The notes beneath the pieces were generated by a model. That model saw only the letters and a list, made by a program, of their open reading frames with translations, did no database searches and had not been told where the DNA came from. Positions 25,798 to 34,978 of a DNA stretch of 64,000 nucleotides are shown here, piece by piece. The position numbers and the translations under genes are program-made. Position 1 is the stretch's first letter. The number at the start of each line of letters is the position of its first letter. This DNA is from CALXVA01 sp944393025 (GTDB taxonomy: Bacteria > Bacillota > Clostridia > TANB77 > CAG-508), in NCBI GenBank assembly GCA_963931445.1, contig OZ007016.1, positions 124,001 to 188,000 of the forward strand, read 5' to 3'.

Positions 25798-27681
25798 TTA
25801 TTTATTTTTCAATTTTACTTGTTCTAAATATATTAAAAGTACTGATATGTCAGCAGGAGAAACTCCTGATATTCTTGATGCTTGACCTATTGAATTTGGT
25901 TTTATTTTATCTAGTTTTTGCCTTGCTTCTAATCTAAGCCCTTTAATTGTATTATATTCTATATCTTTTGGTAATAATTTTTCTTCTAAAGCTTTAAATT
26001 TTTTTACTTGATCTTCTTGTAGTTTTATATATCCTTCATATTTTACTTGTATTTCTACTTCTGTAGCAACATCATCTGGTAAATTTGGTCTATTTTTATC
26101 TATTTCTATTAATTTCTTATAAGAAAGTTCGCTTCTTTTAATTAAATCAGATAATCTTACTCCATTTGTTATTTTTGATGTGTTGTTTTTATTTAAAAAT
26201 TCGTTAACTTCGGCTGTAGGCTTGATTATAGTATTATTTAATCTATTAATTTCCTTAGTAATTTTATCTTTTTTGTCTAAGAATTTCTCATATCTTTGTT
26301 TTGAAATTAATCCTATCTCATATCCCAATTTTGTTAATCGCAAATCTGCATTATCTTGCCTTAATAGTAGTCTATACTCAGCTCTTGATGTCATCATTCT
26401 ATATGGTTCATTTGTTCCTTTTGTTACTATATCATCTATAAGAACTCCTATATATGCTTGTGATCTATCTAATATTATAGGTTCTTTTCTACCCAATTTT
26501 CTTGCAGCATTAATTCCTGCTATTAATCCTTGTACTGCTGCCTCTTCATAACCAGATGTTCCATTTATTTGTCCTGCGAAAAACATTCCACTTATATATT
26601 TATGTTCTAATGATAATTTCAATTCTGAAGGCTCTATGCAATCATATTCTATGGCATATGCGGGTCTTGTAAATTCTGCTTTTTCAAGTCCGGGAATTGT
26701 TCTATACATTGCTATTTGAACATCTTCTGGTAAAGAAGAACTCATTCCTTGTATATACATTTCATCTGTATCTCTTCCAATTGGCTCTACAAAAATCTGA
26801 TGTCTTTCTTTATCTGCAAACCTTACTACCTTGTCTTCTATTGATGGACAATATCTTGGACCTGTACCTTCAATTTTTCCTGCATATAATGGAGACCTAT
26901 TTAAATTAGCTCTTATTATATCATGCGTTTTTTGATTTGTATATGTTAAATAACATGGTAATTGTTCTACATTTTCATCTAATTTATCTTCAAATGAAAA
27001 AGCTTCTGGTTTATGATCTCCTTCTTGAATTTCCATTTTTGAAAAATCAATACTGTTTTTATTTATTCTAGCAGGTGTTCCCGTTTTAAATCTTACTAAT
27101 TTTATTCCTATATTTTTTAATATGTCTGACAATCGATTTGCGGGAAATACTCCATCTGGTCCACTCTCAAATGCATTTTCTCCTATGAATATTTTTCCTT
27201 TCAAATATGTACCTGTAGCTAGAATCACACTATCAACATAGTAAATAGCACCTATGTTAGTTTTAACATAAGTAACTTTATTATTTTCAACTCCTATATC
27301 AACTATTTCAGCTTGTTTTAAATATAAATTTTTTTGTTTTTCTAATGTATGCTTCATTTCTGCTTGATACTTTTTTCTATCTGCTTGTGCCCTCAATGAA
27401 TAAACAGCTGGGCCTTTAGAGGTATTTAACATTCTTATTTGTGTATATGATTTGTCTATATTCTTTCCCATTTCTCCACCAAGACAATCTAGTTCTTTTA
27501 CTAGATGGCCTTTTGAGCTTCCTCCAATATGTGGATTACATGGCATATTAGCCACAGCTTCAAGACTTATAGAAAATACCAGTGTTTTAAATCCTAATCT
27601 TGCTGCAGCCAATCCTGCTTCACAGCCTGCATGACCTGCTCCTATTACTGCTATATCAAATTTTCCAGCATTATATTCCAT
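25798..27681 (-). CDS. mnmG: tRNA uridine-5-carboxymethylaminomethyl modification enzyme MnmG
   Basis: An FAD-dependent partner of MnmE; the complex modifies the wobble uridine U34 in several tRNAs. It has 627 residues, standard length. FAD-binding GxGxxG-type motif AVIGAGHAGCEAGLAAARLG (about 11-30) is followed by NPHIGGSSKGHLVKELDCLGG, with the conserved ATGTYLKG (about 155) and RFKTGTPARI (about 199), and SGYEEAAVQGLIAGINAARKLG near 375. The helical C-terminus ends ISGVSPADISVLLIYLEQ, the MnmE-binding region. It sits in the conserved position by the origin. Confidence 0.97.
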   Translation of the reverse strand: MEYNAGKFDIAVIGAGHAGCEAGLAAARLGFKTLVFSISLEAVANMPCNPHIGGSSKGHLVKELDCLGGEMGKNIDKSYTQIRMLNTSKGPAVYSLRAQADRKKYQAEMKHTLEKQKNLYLKQAEIVDIGVENNKVTYVKTNIGAIYYVDSVILATGTYLKGKIFIGENAFESGPDGVFPANRLSDILKNIGIKLVRFKTGTPARINKNSIDFSKMEIQEGDHKPEAFSFEDKLDENVEQLPCYLTYTNQKTHDIIRANLNRSPLYAGKIEGTGPRYCPSIEDKVVRFADKERHQIFVEPIGRDTDEMYIQGMSSSLPEDVQIAMYRTIPGLEKAEFTRPAYAIEYDCIEPSELKLSLEHKYISGMFFAGQINGTSGYEEAAVQGLIAGINAARKLGRKEPIILDRSQAYIGVLIDDIVTKGTNEPYRMMTSRAEYRLLLRQDNADLRLTKLGYEIGLISKQRYEKFLDKKDKITKEINRLNNTIIKPTAEVNEFLNKNNTSKITNGVRLSDLIKRSELSYKKLIEIDKNRPNLPDDVATEVEIQVKYEGYIKLQEDQVKKFKALEEKLLPKDIEYNTIKGLRLEARQKLDKIKPNSIGQASRISGVSPADISVLLIYLEQVKLKNK

Positions 27682-27840
27682 TTTTTTACTCCTTACTTAA
27701 TTTTTTAATATGAAACTGATTATATATCAATCAAACAATATTATTATCTTTTAAATATTAATATGTTTTTTTAATATTTCTAATTTAAACTACTTTGTTT
27801 ATTTTCGTTTGTTTTTGTCTTTTTGTCAATTTTGTATATG

Positions 27841-27857
27841 TGTCGAATTTTGTCGAC
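27841..27857. promoter_or_regulatory. Tandem TGTCGA motifs in the mnmE-mnmG spacer
   Basis: TGTCGAATTTTGTCGAC contains one perfect Spo0A-type core and a near match ten bases apart, in the 262-base spacer 27682-27943. No regulated gene is obvious; besides this the spacer holds only T-rich DNA. The match may be incidental. Confidence 0.25.
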
Positions 27858-27943
27858 TCTTCAAAGTCTTTACTTAACTCATTTGTAAACATATACTATT
27901 TTCGTTTTTTGTCGTATTTTTGTTCTGTTTGTCAAAAAGTAAA

Positions 27944-29323
27944 TTATTTACCTAGACAAAACTTGGAAAATATTGTATTAATTATGTCTTCTGATACATT
28001 ATCTCCGGTAATTTCTCCTAAAACTTCTAATATGTTTTTAATATAAATAGCTATAATATCTACTGTCATACTATCATTTATATTTACAATCGCATTTTGA
28101 GTATATTCAATAGCTTTGTGTATTATATTTTTATGTCTAATATTAGTAATAACAATTCCATCATTTAAATTTATTTCTTTGTTTTGAAATAAAGAAACTA
28201 TTTCATCATATAAATTTTCTATTCCTTCTTTTGTCTTCATAGATGCCTTTATAACGGTTTTATTTATTTTAGATATATAATTTATTGTTTCATTATTTTT
28301 TTGGCTTAAATCGCTTTTATTTAACAAAATAATTGCTTTTTTATTTTTAATAAAATTTAATATTTCAAAATCTTCTTTTTCTAATTTTTTAGAACTATCA
28401 AAAATTGCAATTATTAAATCTGCCTCATCTATTAGATTAATTGCTTTTTCTACACCTATTTTTTCTACAAAATCATCTGTATTTCTTATTCCTGCTGTAT
28501 CAATTATTTTTAATGGAATACCTTTTATATTAACAAATTCTTCAATTGTATCTCGTGTTGTACCTTCTATTTCGCTTACAATTGCTCTATCTTCATCTAA
28601 AATAGTGTTTAATAAAGAGGATTTTCCTGAGTTCGGTTTCCCAATTATTACTGTTTTTAATCCATCTTTTAAGATTTTACCTGAATTAAAGCTTTCTTCT
28701 AATAATTTTAATTTTTCTTTTATTTTATTTAATAAATTTTCAGCTTTTGAATATGTTGTTTCTTCTATATCATATTCTGGATAATCAATTGAAGCTTCTA
28801 TGTCTGCCATAATACTTAATAATTCTTCTCTAATTGATTCTATTTCTTTAGATAATTTTCCTTGTAATTGATTAAAAGAAGCCTCTGCTTCTCTATCTGT
28901 TTTTGCATTAATTATATCTATTACAGACTCTGCTTGTGATAAATCTATTCTTCCATTTAAAAATGCTTTTTTAGTAAATTCTCCTGGTTTAGCTAACTCT
29001 GCACCATTTAATAAACATTGTTCCAATATTCTTCTTTCTACAATTATTCCTCCGTGTGAATTAATTTCACACATATTTTCTGTTGTATAGCTTTTTGGAG
29101 CACGAAAAAAAGATACTAATACTTCATCTATTTTTTCTTTTGTCTTAAAATCTATAATATACCCATATTTTATAGTATAACCTTCTACTTGTTCCACATC
29201 TACTTTTTTATTTACTGGTACAAATATTTTCTTTAATATTTTAAAACATTCTTCTCCACTCATACGAATAATTCCAATTCCGCCAGTCCCTGTTGCAGTT
29301 GATATTGCTGCGATTGTCCCCAT
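27944..29323 (-). CDS. mnmE: tRNA modification GTPase MnmE
   Basis: A tetrahydrofolate-binding, potassium-activated GTPase that works with MnmG on U34. AAAGGAGATTTT precedes ATG 29321-29323, giving 459 residues. The N-terminal folate domain begins DTIAAISTATGTGGIGIIRMSG-like (about 3-24), a helical region follows, and the inserted G domain has G1 GKPNSGKSSLLN (about 222-233), G2 GTTRDT, G3 DTAGI and G4 NKSD. The end reads FSKFCLGK, with the catalytic C-x-G-K Cys (CIGK in most homologues). It lies downstream of jag. Confidence 0.96.
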   Translation of the reverse strand: MGTIAAISTATGTGGIGIIRMSGEECFKILKKIFVPVNKKVDVEQVEGYTIKYGYIIDFKTKEKIDEVLVSFFRAPKSYTTENMCEINSHGGIIVERRILEQCLLNGAELAKPGEFTKKAFLNGRIDLSQAESVIDIINAKTDREAEASFNQLQGKLSKEIESIREELLSIMADIEASIDYPEYDIEETTYSKAENLLNKIKEKLKLLEESFNSGKILKDGLKTVIIGKPNSGKSSLLNTILDEDRAIVSEIEGTTRDTIEEFVNIKGIPLKIIDTAGIRNTDDFVEKIGVEKAINLIDEADLIIAIFDSSKKLEKEDFEILNFIKNKKAIILLNKSDLSQKNNETINYISKINKTVIKASMKTKEGIENLYDEIVSLFQNKEINLNDGIVITNIRHKNIIHKAIEYTQNAIVNINDSMTVDIIAIYIKNILEVLGEITGDNVSEDIINTIFSKFCLGK

Positions 29324-29428
29324 AAAATCTCCTTTCAAATTTAAAAAATCAAAGTAAAATATAATAGCATAATATAAGATATTCTATCTTATACTTTACT
29401 AAAATCTTCACTTTGACTTCCGATTTTT

Positions 29429-30133
29429 TTATTTTTTTGATATTACTATTTTTCTATATGGTTCTTCACCAATGCTATATGTTTTTACCTTATTACTTGC
29501 TTGCAATCTGCTATGAATTATTTTTCTTTCATAAGCCATCATTGGCTCTAAAGTAATAGATTTTCCTGTTTTTAAAACAGTTTTAGATATTTTATCTGCT
29601 AATTCTTCTAATGCTTTTTCTCTTTTTTCTCTGTAATTACTAATATTTAATACTACTCTTACATTTTGTTTTGAATTTTTATTAGCAATTGAATTTAATA
29701 TTATTTGAAGAGAATTTAAAGTTTCTCCTCTATATCCTATTAGTTTTTTTGCTTCTTCCCCGTTTATATCTACTTTTATAAATCCATTTTCCAAATCTGT
29801 TGTTATTGTATATTCTAAATTTTTAAAATTTTCAATAAATTGTTTTAAAAATTTAATTAGTTCATTTTTACTATCTTCTAATTGTTCTTTATCTATATTT
29901 CTCTCTATATGATTTTCCTTTAATTTATTTGAATTTCTATGATTTTCAATATCTTGCTTCAAAGTTAGTTCTACTTTTACTATCCTTGGAGACAATATAC
30001 TAAAAAAGCTTCTTTTTTCATGTTCTTCAATTACTTTTATATCAACTCTATCTTTTGAAACATTTAATTGTTTTAATCCGTTTGATATTGCTTCTGAAGT
30101 AGTTTTTCCCTCTGATATAATAGATTTAAGCAT
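29429..30133 (-). CDS. khpB: RNA-binding protein KhpB/Jag
   Basis: A 234-residue RNA-binding protein with three modules: a Jag N-terminal domain (about 1-50, with SEGKTTSEAISNGLKQLNV), a KH domain (about 90-160, FIKVDINGEEAKKLIGYRGETLNSLQIIL) and an R3H domain (about 165-233, KREKALEELADKISKTVLK...MMAYERKIIHSRLQ). It binds many RNAs with KhpA and influences cell division and envelope functions. The start overlaps the yidC stop by eight bases, indicating translational coupling. Confidence 0.93.
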   Translation of the reverse strand: MLKSIISEGKTTSEAISNGLKQLNVSKDRVDIKVIEEHEKRSFFSILSPRIVKVELTLKQDIENHRNSNKLKENHIERNIDKEQLEDSKNELIKFLKQFIENFKNLEYTITTDLENGFIKVDINGEEAKKLIGYRGETLNSLQIILNSIANKNSKQNVRVVLNISNYREKREKALEELADKISKTVLKTGKSITLEPMMAYERKIIHSRLQASNKVKTYSIGEEPYRKIVISKK

Positions 30134-30986
30134 TTTCGTTTTCCTCCTTGTGTTTCATAAATAAATCTATAAATAACTTTTCAATAATCATTAGTAAATT
30201 ACTTACAAACCAATATAATGCTAATCCTAATGGAGCTATAAATGCTATAAACACAGACATTAATGGTAACATATACATCATATTTTTGTTCATTGCTTCC
30301 ATAGCTTCTAATTCGCTTGGTTCATTTTGAATTTCATTATTTTTTCCATCTGTTATAGCTTTATTTTTATTATTCTTTTTGCTGTTTAAATTATTTGTAA
30401 TTTTTATTGATACTACTGATGAAATAACATATAGAATTGGAATAATATATACAGTCCAATCATTTAAATTACTGCTTGGAACTTTACTTAAATCTAATCC
30501 TATAAAATTCATGTTTAAGTTAACTCTTTCATCTTGTAATCCAAATTTATTTATTATTTCTATTTCTTTATATGTAGATTGATTTTGTTCTTGTTCTAAT
30601 GTTTTCTTATATTCATTAATAACATTCACATCTATTTTTTTCATATATGTTAATGGCTGACTAACTAGCCAAAAAACAGAAAGAATTATAACAATTTGAA
30701 TTATAGAGCTAAAACATCCTGCAAAAGGACTTAATTTTTCTCTTTTATATAAATCTATTGTTTCTTGATTTAATTTTTCAGGATTATTTTTATATTTTCT
30801 TTGTATTTCTTTCATTTCTTCTTGAAGTTCTGCTGACTTTTTAAGAGACTTTTGTTGTTTTATTGTAATTGGTATTAATATAATTCTTAATATTACTGAA
30901 AATACAATTATAGCAATACCATAATTATTAAATACTGAATATAAAGCATTTAATAAATATCCGAATAAATTTGAAATTGCTCCCAT
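30126..30986 (-). CDS. yidC: Membrane protein insertase YidC
   Basis: Inserts membrane proteins, alone or with SecYEG. 286 residues, the Gram-positive form without the large periplasmic domain. The first segment (NLFGYLLNALYSVF...YGIAIIVFSVILRIILIPITI, about 6-42) contains the hydrophilic-groove Arg. The cytoplasmic coiled hairpin (QKSLKKSAELQEEMKEIQRKY) follows, then membrane segments at about 90-108, 165-183 and 230-265 with MMYMLPLMSVFIAFIAPLGLALYW. Length is slightly above normal because of an Asn/Lys-rich loop near 195-215. In the operon rpmH-rnpA-yidD-yidC-khpB. Confidence 0.94.
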   Translation of the reverse strand: MGAISNLFGYLLNALYSVFNNYGIAIIVFSVILRIILIPITIKQQKSLKKSAELQEEMKEIQRKYKNNPEKLNQETIDLYKREKLSPFAGCFSSIIQIVIILSVFWLVSQPLTYMKKIDVNVINEYKKTLEQEQNQSTYKEIEIINKFGLQDERVNLNMNFIGLDLSKVPSSNLNDWTVYIIPILYVISSVVSIKITNNLNSKKNNKNKAITDGKNNEIQNEPSELEAMEAMNKNMMYMLPLMSVFIAFIAPLGLALYWFVSNLLMIIEKLFIDLFMKHKEENENA

Positions 30987-30997
30987 ATTTCCTCCAA

Positions 30998-31216
30998 TTA
31001 TTTTAATGGATCATATCCACCTTTTGAAAATGGATTACACCTTAATAATCTTTTTATTCCTATAAAAGTTCCCTTTATTGCACCATATTTTTCAATAGCT
31101 TGTTTCATATACTCTGAACAAGTAGGATAATATTTACACTCTATTCCTATAAACTTAAAAATTGGTGAAATAAATTTTTTATAAAGTTTTAACAAGAAAA
31201 GTAAAATATTTTTCAT
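30998..31216 (-). CDS. yidD: Membrane protein insertion efficiency factor YidD
   Basis: A 72-residue membrane-associated protein that helps YidC substrates. It has the family signature CKYYPTCSEYMKQAIEKYG (about 26-44) with conserved Cys residues, and RCNPFSKGGYDPL at the end. An amphipathic basic N-terminus (FLLKLYKKFISPI) attaches it to the membrane. It lies 11 bases before yidC. Confidence 0.94.
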   Translation of the reverse strand: MKNILLFLLKLYKKFISPIFKFIGIECKYYPTCSEYMKQAIEKYGAIKGTFIGIKRLLRCNPFSKGGYDPLK

Positions 31217-31229
31217 AACATACTCTCTA

Positions 31230-31568
31230 TTATATAAGATTTGCCATTTTTAATTTTTTTATCATATCATTTTTTATAATATGAAAATCAGCATTCTCTG
31301 GCTTTTCTTTTTTATTCCATAAAAAAACTATATTATAACCCTGTTTTAAATTATTTTTTATCAATATGTAGTTTTCTCTAATTAGCCTTTTTATTTTGTT
31401 TCTTTGAACTGCATTACATTTTCTCGAGCTTACGGCTATACCAATTACATTAAACTCTTCTTTATTTTTTAAAACATATATAGATATTTGTTTTCCTATA
31501 TAAAATTTTCCATTTGACAACACATTTTTAAATTCATAATTTTTCTTTAATGTTTTTATTTTTCTCAT
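31230..31568 (-). CDS. rnpA: Ribonuclease P protein component
   Basis: The protein subunit of RNase P, needed for tRNA 5' maturation. I take ATG 31566-31568 (MRKIKTLKKNYEFKNV, 112 residues); an ATG three codons earlier is also in frame. The conserved RNA-binding helix motif SSRKCNAVQRNKIKRLIREN (about 50-69, the RNR-like box) and the central beta sheet are present. A hairpin that could attenuate transcription lies between rpmH and this gene. Confidence 0.95.
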   Translation of the reverse strand: MRKIKTLKKNYEFKNVLSNGKFYIGKQISIYVLKNKEEFNVIGIAVSSRKCNAVQRNKIKRLIRENYILIKNNLKQGYNIVFLWNKKEKPENADFHIIKNDMIKKLKMANLI

Positions 31569-31584
31569 TAAAATCACTCATATT

Positions 31585-31611
31585 TCCAAAAAAAGATCAC
31601 TTTTAAGTGAC
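31585..31611 (-). terminator. Terminator/attenuator between rpmH and rnpA
   Basis: A nine-base stem AGGTCACTT / AAGTGATCT (one G-U pair), two-base loop, followed by six or seven T residues on the minus strand. It probably limits read-through so that rpmH is made in excess over rnpA. Confidence 0.7.
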
Positions 31612-31619
31612 CTAAAATT

Positions 31620-31755
31620 TTACGCACTTAGTTTTTTTCTTCCTTTTGCACGTCTTGCTTTTAATACATTTCTTCCTGATTTAGTTTTCATTCTTTTCAT
31701 AAAACCATGTTCTTTTTGTTCTTGTCTTTTTTTTGGTTGAAAAGTTCTTTTCATT
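31620..31755 (-). CDS. rpmH: 50S ribosomal protein L34, apparent one-base frameshift
   Basis: The minus strand has AGGTG before ATG 31753-31755 and starts MKRTF. In the uncorrected frame the next residues are STKKKTRT and a stop follows soon. Removing one A from the five-A run at 31740-31744 gives QPKKRQEQKEHGFMKRMKTK (then SGRNVLKARRAKGRKKLSA), a perfect 44-residue L34. The span is 136 bases, one over 45 codons, which confirms the shift. L34 is universal and its sequence is otherwise intact, so a homopolymer error in the assembly is most likely. First gene of the rpmH-rnpA-yidD-yidC-khpB operon. Confidence 0.85.
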
Positions 31756-31811
31756 TTGCACCTCCCATAATATATAACCAATTTTGGATTTTTTTAATAA
31801 TAAGCTTTATT

Positions 31812-31840
31812 ATTATATATCAAAATGCTTGCTAAGTCAA
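31812..31840 (-). promoter_or_regulatory. rpmH operon promoter
   Basis: Minus-strand TTGACT and TATAAT separated by 17 bases, about 50 bases upstream of the rpmH start. It diverges from the dnaA promoter. Confidence 0.7.
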
Positions 31841-31879
31841 TATTAAATAAAGATTTTTTAAATAAATATTTTTTTTTAT

Positions 31880-31940
31880 TGACTATTTTGTGGATTATTT
31901 GATATTATATAACAATATTGTGGATAATTATGTGTATAAT
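31880..31940 (+). promoter_or_regulatory. dnaA promoter with DnaA boxes (left part of the origin)
   Basis: TTGACT (31880-31885) and TATTAT (31904-31909) are 18 bases apart. A near-consensus DnaA box TGTGGATTA (31890-31898) lies in the spacer, a perfect one TGTGGATAA at 31920-31928, and TGTGTATAA at 31932-31940. This suits autoregulation of dnaA and a bipartite origin as in Bacillus. Confidence 0.75.
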
Positions 31941-31995
31941 TTTATACATCATATATATATAACTATATCATAATATTTTGGAAGGATTGAAAATA

Positions 31996-33336
31996 ATGCC
32001 AAAAGAAGAATTGAATGAACTTTTAACAAAAGCAAAAGAACTTTTAAAAAATGAAGTTACAAAAATTGCCTATGAGACTTGGATAAGAGATTTAGATATT
32101 GAAAGTGTTGAAAATAATAACATTGTTTTAATTGCTAATAATGCATTTCAAAAAGAATCTATACTTTCAAGATATCATGATTTATTTAAAAATACTTTTA
32201 AATATATTACCAATAGAAATTGTGAAATAACTGTAATTCTTAAAGATGATGTTTCTGAAGAAGAATTGCAAGTTGCTAAACAATTATCTAATACACCTAA
32301 TGCTTATCCAAATTCAACATTAAACCCTAAATATACATTTGAAAGTTTTGTTGTTGGTAATAATAATAGATTTGCACATGCTGCTGCTCTTGCAGTAGCA
32401 GAAGCTCCAGCAACTGCATATAATCCACTTTTTATTTATGGTGGTGTAGGGCTTGGAAAAACACATTTAATGCAAGCAATTGCAAATGAAATATTATTAA
32501 ATAATAGAAATGCTAAAATTTTATATGTTACTTCAGAAACATTTACTAATCAACTAATTAATGCTATTAAAGATGGAAAATGTGAAATGTTTAGAAATAA
32601 GTATAGAAATATAGATGTTCTTTTAATTGATGATATTCAATTTATAGCTGGAAAGGAAAGAATTCAAGAAGAATTTTTCCACACTTTTAATACATTACAT
32701 GAAAATGGAAAACAAATTATTCTTTCTAGCGATAAACCTCCTAAAGATATAAATCTAATAGAAGATAGACTAAAATCTAGATTTGAATGGGGGTTAATAG
32801 CTGATATTTCTAATCCAGATTATGAAACAAGATTAGCAATTCTTAGAAAGAAAGCTCAATTAGATAGCATAATAATTGACGATGAAATCTTAAGTGATAT
32901 AGCTACTAAAATAGATTCAAACATAAGAGAATTAGAAGGAATTCTTAATAAACTAATTGCTAATGCTTCATTAACAAACTGTCAAATAACTATGGAAATG
33001 GCTGAGAAATCGATTAATGATGTTATTACAAAAAAAGATAAAGTATTATCATTAGAGTTAATACAAGAAACAATTTCAAAATATTTTAATATAACAGTAG
33101 AAGAGTTAAAGGGTGTTAAAAGGTCAAATGATGTTACTTTTCCAAGACAAATTGCAATGTATTTATGTAGAAATGTTGCACAATTGCCATTAACTAAGAT
33201 AGGAGCTGGTTTTGGAAAAAGAGATCATACAACTGTAATACACGCATGTTCAAAAATAGAAAAAGAAATACAAAATAATGTAAGTACAAAAAGAATTGTG
33301 GAAAGTGTGAAAAACATATTACTAAATGACAAGTAA
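31996..33336 (+). CDS. dnaA: Chromosomal replication initiator DnaA
   Basis: An AAA+ protein that binds DnaA boxes and opens the origin. GGAAGG leads to ATG 31996 (MPKEELNELL); TTG codons upstream are too near the Shine-Dalgarno. 446 residues: domain I (about 1-80), short linker, AAA+ domain with Walker A IYGGVGLGKTHLMQAI (about 146-161), Walker B VLLIDDIQF (about 210-218), initiator-specific motif and sensor Arg, then the domain IV helix-turn-helix with the signature KIGAGFGKRDHTTVIHAC (about 402-419). First gene of dnaA-dnaN-recF-remB-gyrB. Confidence 0.98.
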   Translation: MPKEELNELLTKAKELLKNEVTKIAYETWIRDLDIESVENNNIVLIANNAFQKESILSRYHDLFKNTFKYITNRNCEITVILKDDVSEEELQVAKQLSNTPNAYPNSTLNPKYTFESFVVGNNNRFAHAAALAVAEAPATAYNPLFIYGGVGLGKTHLMQAIANEILLNNRNAKILYVTSETFTNQLINAIKDGKCEMFRNKYRNIDVLLIDDIQFIAGKERIQEEFFHTFNTLHENGKQIILSSDKPPKDINLIEDRLKSRFEWGLIADISNPDYETRLAILRKKAQLDSIIIDDEILSDIATKIDSNIRELEGILNKLIANASLTNCQITMEMAEKSINDVITKKDKVLSLELIQETISKYFNITVEELKGVKRSNDVTFPRQIAMYLCRNVAQLPLTKIGAGFGKRDHTTVIHACSKIEKEIQNNVSTKRIVESVKNILLNDK

Positions 33337-33663
33337 TTGTGTATAACCACTTTGAATAACTTTTATAAAAAATATGTTTGATAAAAAAGTGTTTGATTAA
33401 AAGTTGTTCAATCTTTACTTACGGAACAGCAAGAAAGACTATCCACATATATATGTGAAAAGTCTGTTAATAAACTGTTGATAAGTTAGTTATACACATT
33501 TCAAAAAATTTTTTGTAGATAACTTTTTAATTTATCCACTAAGTTATACACATAAATATTATTAGGGAGATAAGGTTTCCACATAGTTTTCCACATTATC
33601 CACATAACCTACTACTACTACTACTAAAATTATTTATATTATATAAAAAGGAGAGATTGCAAA
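33337..33663 (+). other. Replication origin (oriC): DnaA boxes, DnaA-trio and unwinding region
   Basis: The dnaA-dnaN spacer is packed with DnaA-box-like nonamers (for example TTATACACA at 33490, TTATCCACT near 33533, TTTCCACAT near 33577, TTTTCCACA near 33587) and ends in a perfect TTATCCACA at 33596-33604. Six bases later comes TACTACTACTACTAC (33610-33624), the DnaA-trio array on which DnaA forms a single-strand filament in Bacillus, followed by AAAATTATTTATATTATAT as the unwinding element. Order and spacing match the bacterial basal unwinding system. Confidence 0.9.
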
Positions 33664-34782
33664 ATGAAACTTATTTGTGAAAAGGATAATATCCTTAAAG
33701 CACTTAATTCCGTAATAAAAGCTGTAGCTACAAAAACTACAATGCCTATATTAGAAGGAATATTAATTCAAACTAATGATAATGAAGTAAAATTTACAAC
33801 ATATGATTTAGAAATGGGAATTGAATATATAACAAATTGTGAAGTAAAAGAACAAGGAGCAACAGTTGTTAATGCAATAATGTTTAGTGAAATTATAAGA
33901 AGATTACCAGATTCTGAAATAAAGATATCTACAGATGATAAAAATTTGTTAGTTATAGAATGTGAAGGATCTTTATATAAGTTAGCAACTATGAATCCAG
34001 ATGAATTTCCAGAATTACCACAAATAAATATAGAAAATTCTATAGAAATAGAACAAAATTCATTAAAGGATATGATAAGAAAAACTATATTTGCAGTTAG
34101 TACAGAAGAAAATAGACCAATTTTTACAGGATGTTTATTTGAAATAAAGAACAATAAATTAAATGTAGTAGCAGTTGATGGATTTAGATTAGCATGGAAA
34201 AGCAAATTTTTACAAAATAAAATAAATGATTTTTCAGCAGTTATTCCTGGAAGAACTTTAAATGAGATAAACAAAATTATAGTTGATTCATATGACATTA
34301 TTAAAATTGGAATAGCTAAAAATCAAGCTTTATTCGAAATGGAAAACTGTAAAATAGTTACTAGATTATTAGATGGAGAATTTTTAAATTATTCAAGTGT
34401 AATTCCAGAAAATTGGGAAACAAGAATAAGAGTTGATAAATCTAATATTCAAAATTGCTTTGAAAGAATAAGTTTAATTTCATCTTCAAGTATTGAAAAG
34501 GAAAAGAAATATCCAGTAAAAGTAAATATAGATATTGGAAAAGTAACTATTTCTTGTACAAATCAAACAGGTGATGCAAAAGAAGAAATGTATGTTACTA
34601 CAGAAGGGAAAAATTTAGAAGCAGGATTTAATCCTAAATATTTTCTAGATGCATTAAGAAATATAGATGATCAAGAGGTATATATTGATTTTGGTACAAG
34701 TATATCTCCATGTATTATAAGACCTACTCAAGAAGGTGGAGATTATATTTATATGGTTCTTCCAATTAGAATGAAAGAATAA
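33664..34782 (+). CDS. dnaN: DNA polymerase III beta sliding clamp
   Basis: Ring-shaped processivity clamp, 372 residues, three structurally similar domains (about 1-125, 126-250, 251-372). MKLICEKDNILKALNSVIKAVATKTTMPILEGILI is the usual start, VDGFRLAWK (about 173) and the C-terminal hydrophobic pocket region IRPTQEGGDYIYMVLPIRM are typical. GGAGAGATTGCAAA precedes the ATG. Confidence 0.98.
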   Translation: MKLICEKDNILKALNSVIKAVATKTTMPILEGILIQTNDNEVKFTTYDLEMGIEYITNCEVKEQGATVVNAIMFSEIIRRLPDSEIKISTDDKNLLVIECEGSLYKLATMNPDEFPELPQINIENSIEIEQNSLKDMIRKTIFAVSTEENRPIFTGCLFEIKNNKLNVVAVDGFRLAWKSKFLQNKINDFSAVIPGRTLNEINKIIVDSYDIIKIGIAKNQALFEMENCKIVTRLLDGEFLNYSSVIPENWETRIRVDKSNIQNCFERISLISSSSIEKEKKYPVKVNIDIGKVTISCTNQTGDAKEEMYVTTEGKNLEAGFNPKYFLDALRNIDDQEVYIDFGTSISPCIIRPTQEGGDYIYMVLPIRMKE

Positions 34783-34840
34783 ACTAGTTTGAAAAATAAT
34801 GAATAAAATAAATATTAACAGTTTTACTGAAAATACTTAA

Positions 34841-34870
34841 CAAGTTATCCACAAACATGTGAATAACTTG
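34841..34870. promoter_or_regulatory. Inverted pair of DnaA boxes between dnaN and recF
   Basis: TTATCCACA (34845-34853) and TGTGAATAA (34858-34866) lie head to head inside a 13-bp imperfect inverted repeat (CAAGTTATCCACA / TGTGAATAACTTG). It may be an extra DnaA-binding or regulatory site downstream of the origin. Confidence 0.65.
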
Positions 34871-34978
34871 TGATAAAACAATAAACAACTGTAAATAATC
34901 TCAATAAAACAAATATTTTAAATGTGAAGTATTATAATTAATATTTAAAATTACTTAAAGTTGCAAAGGACTAAAAAA

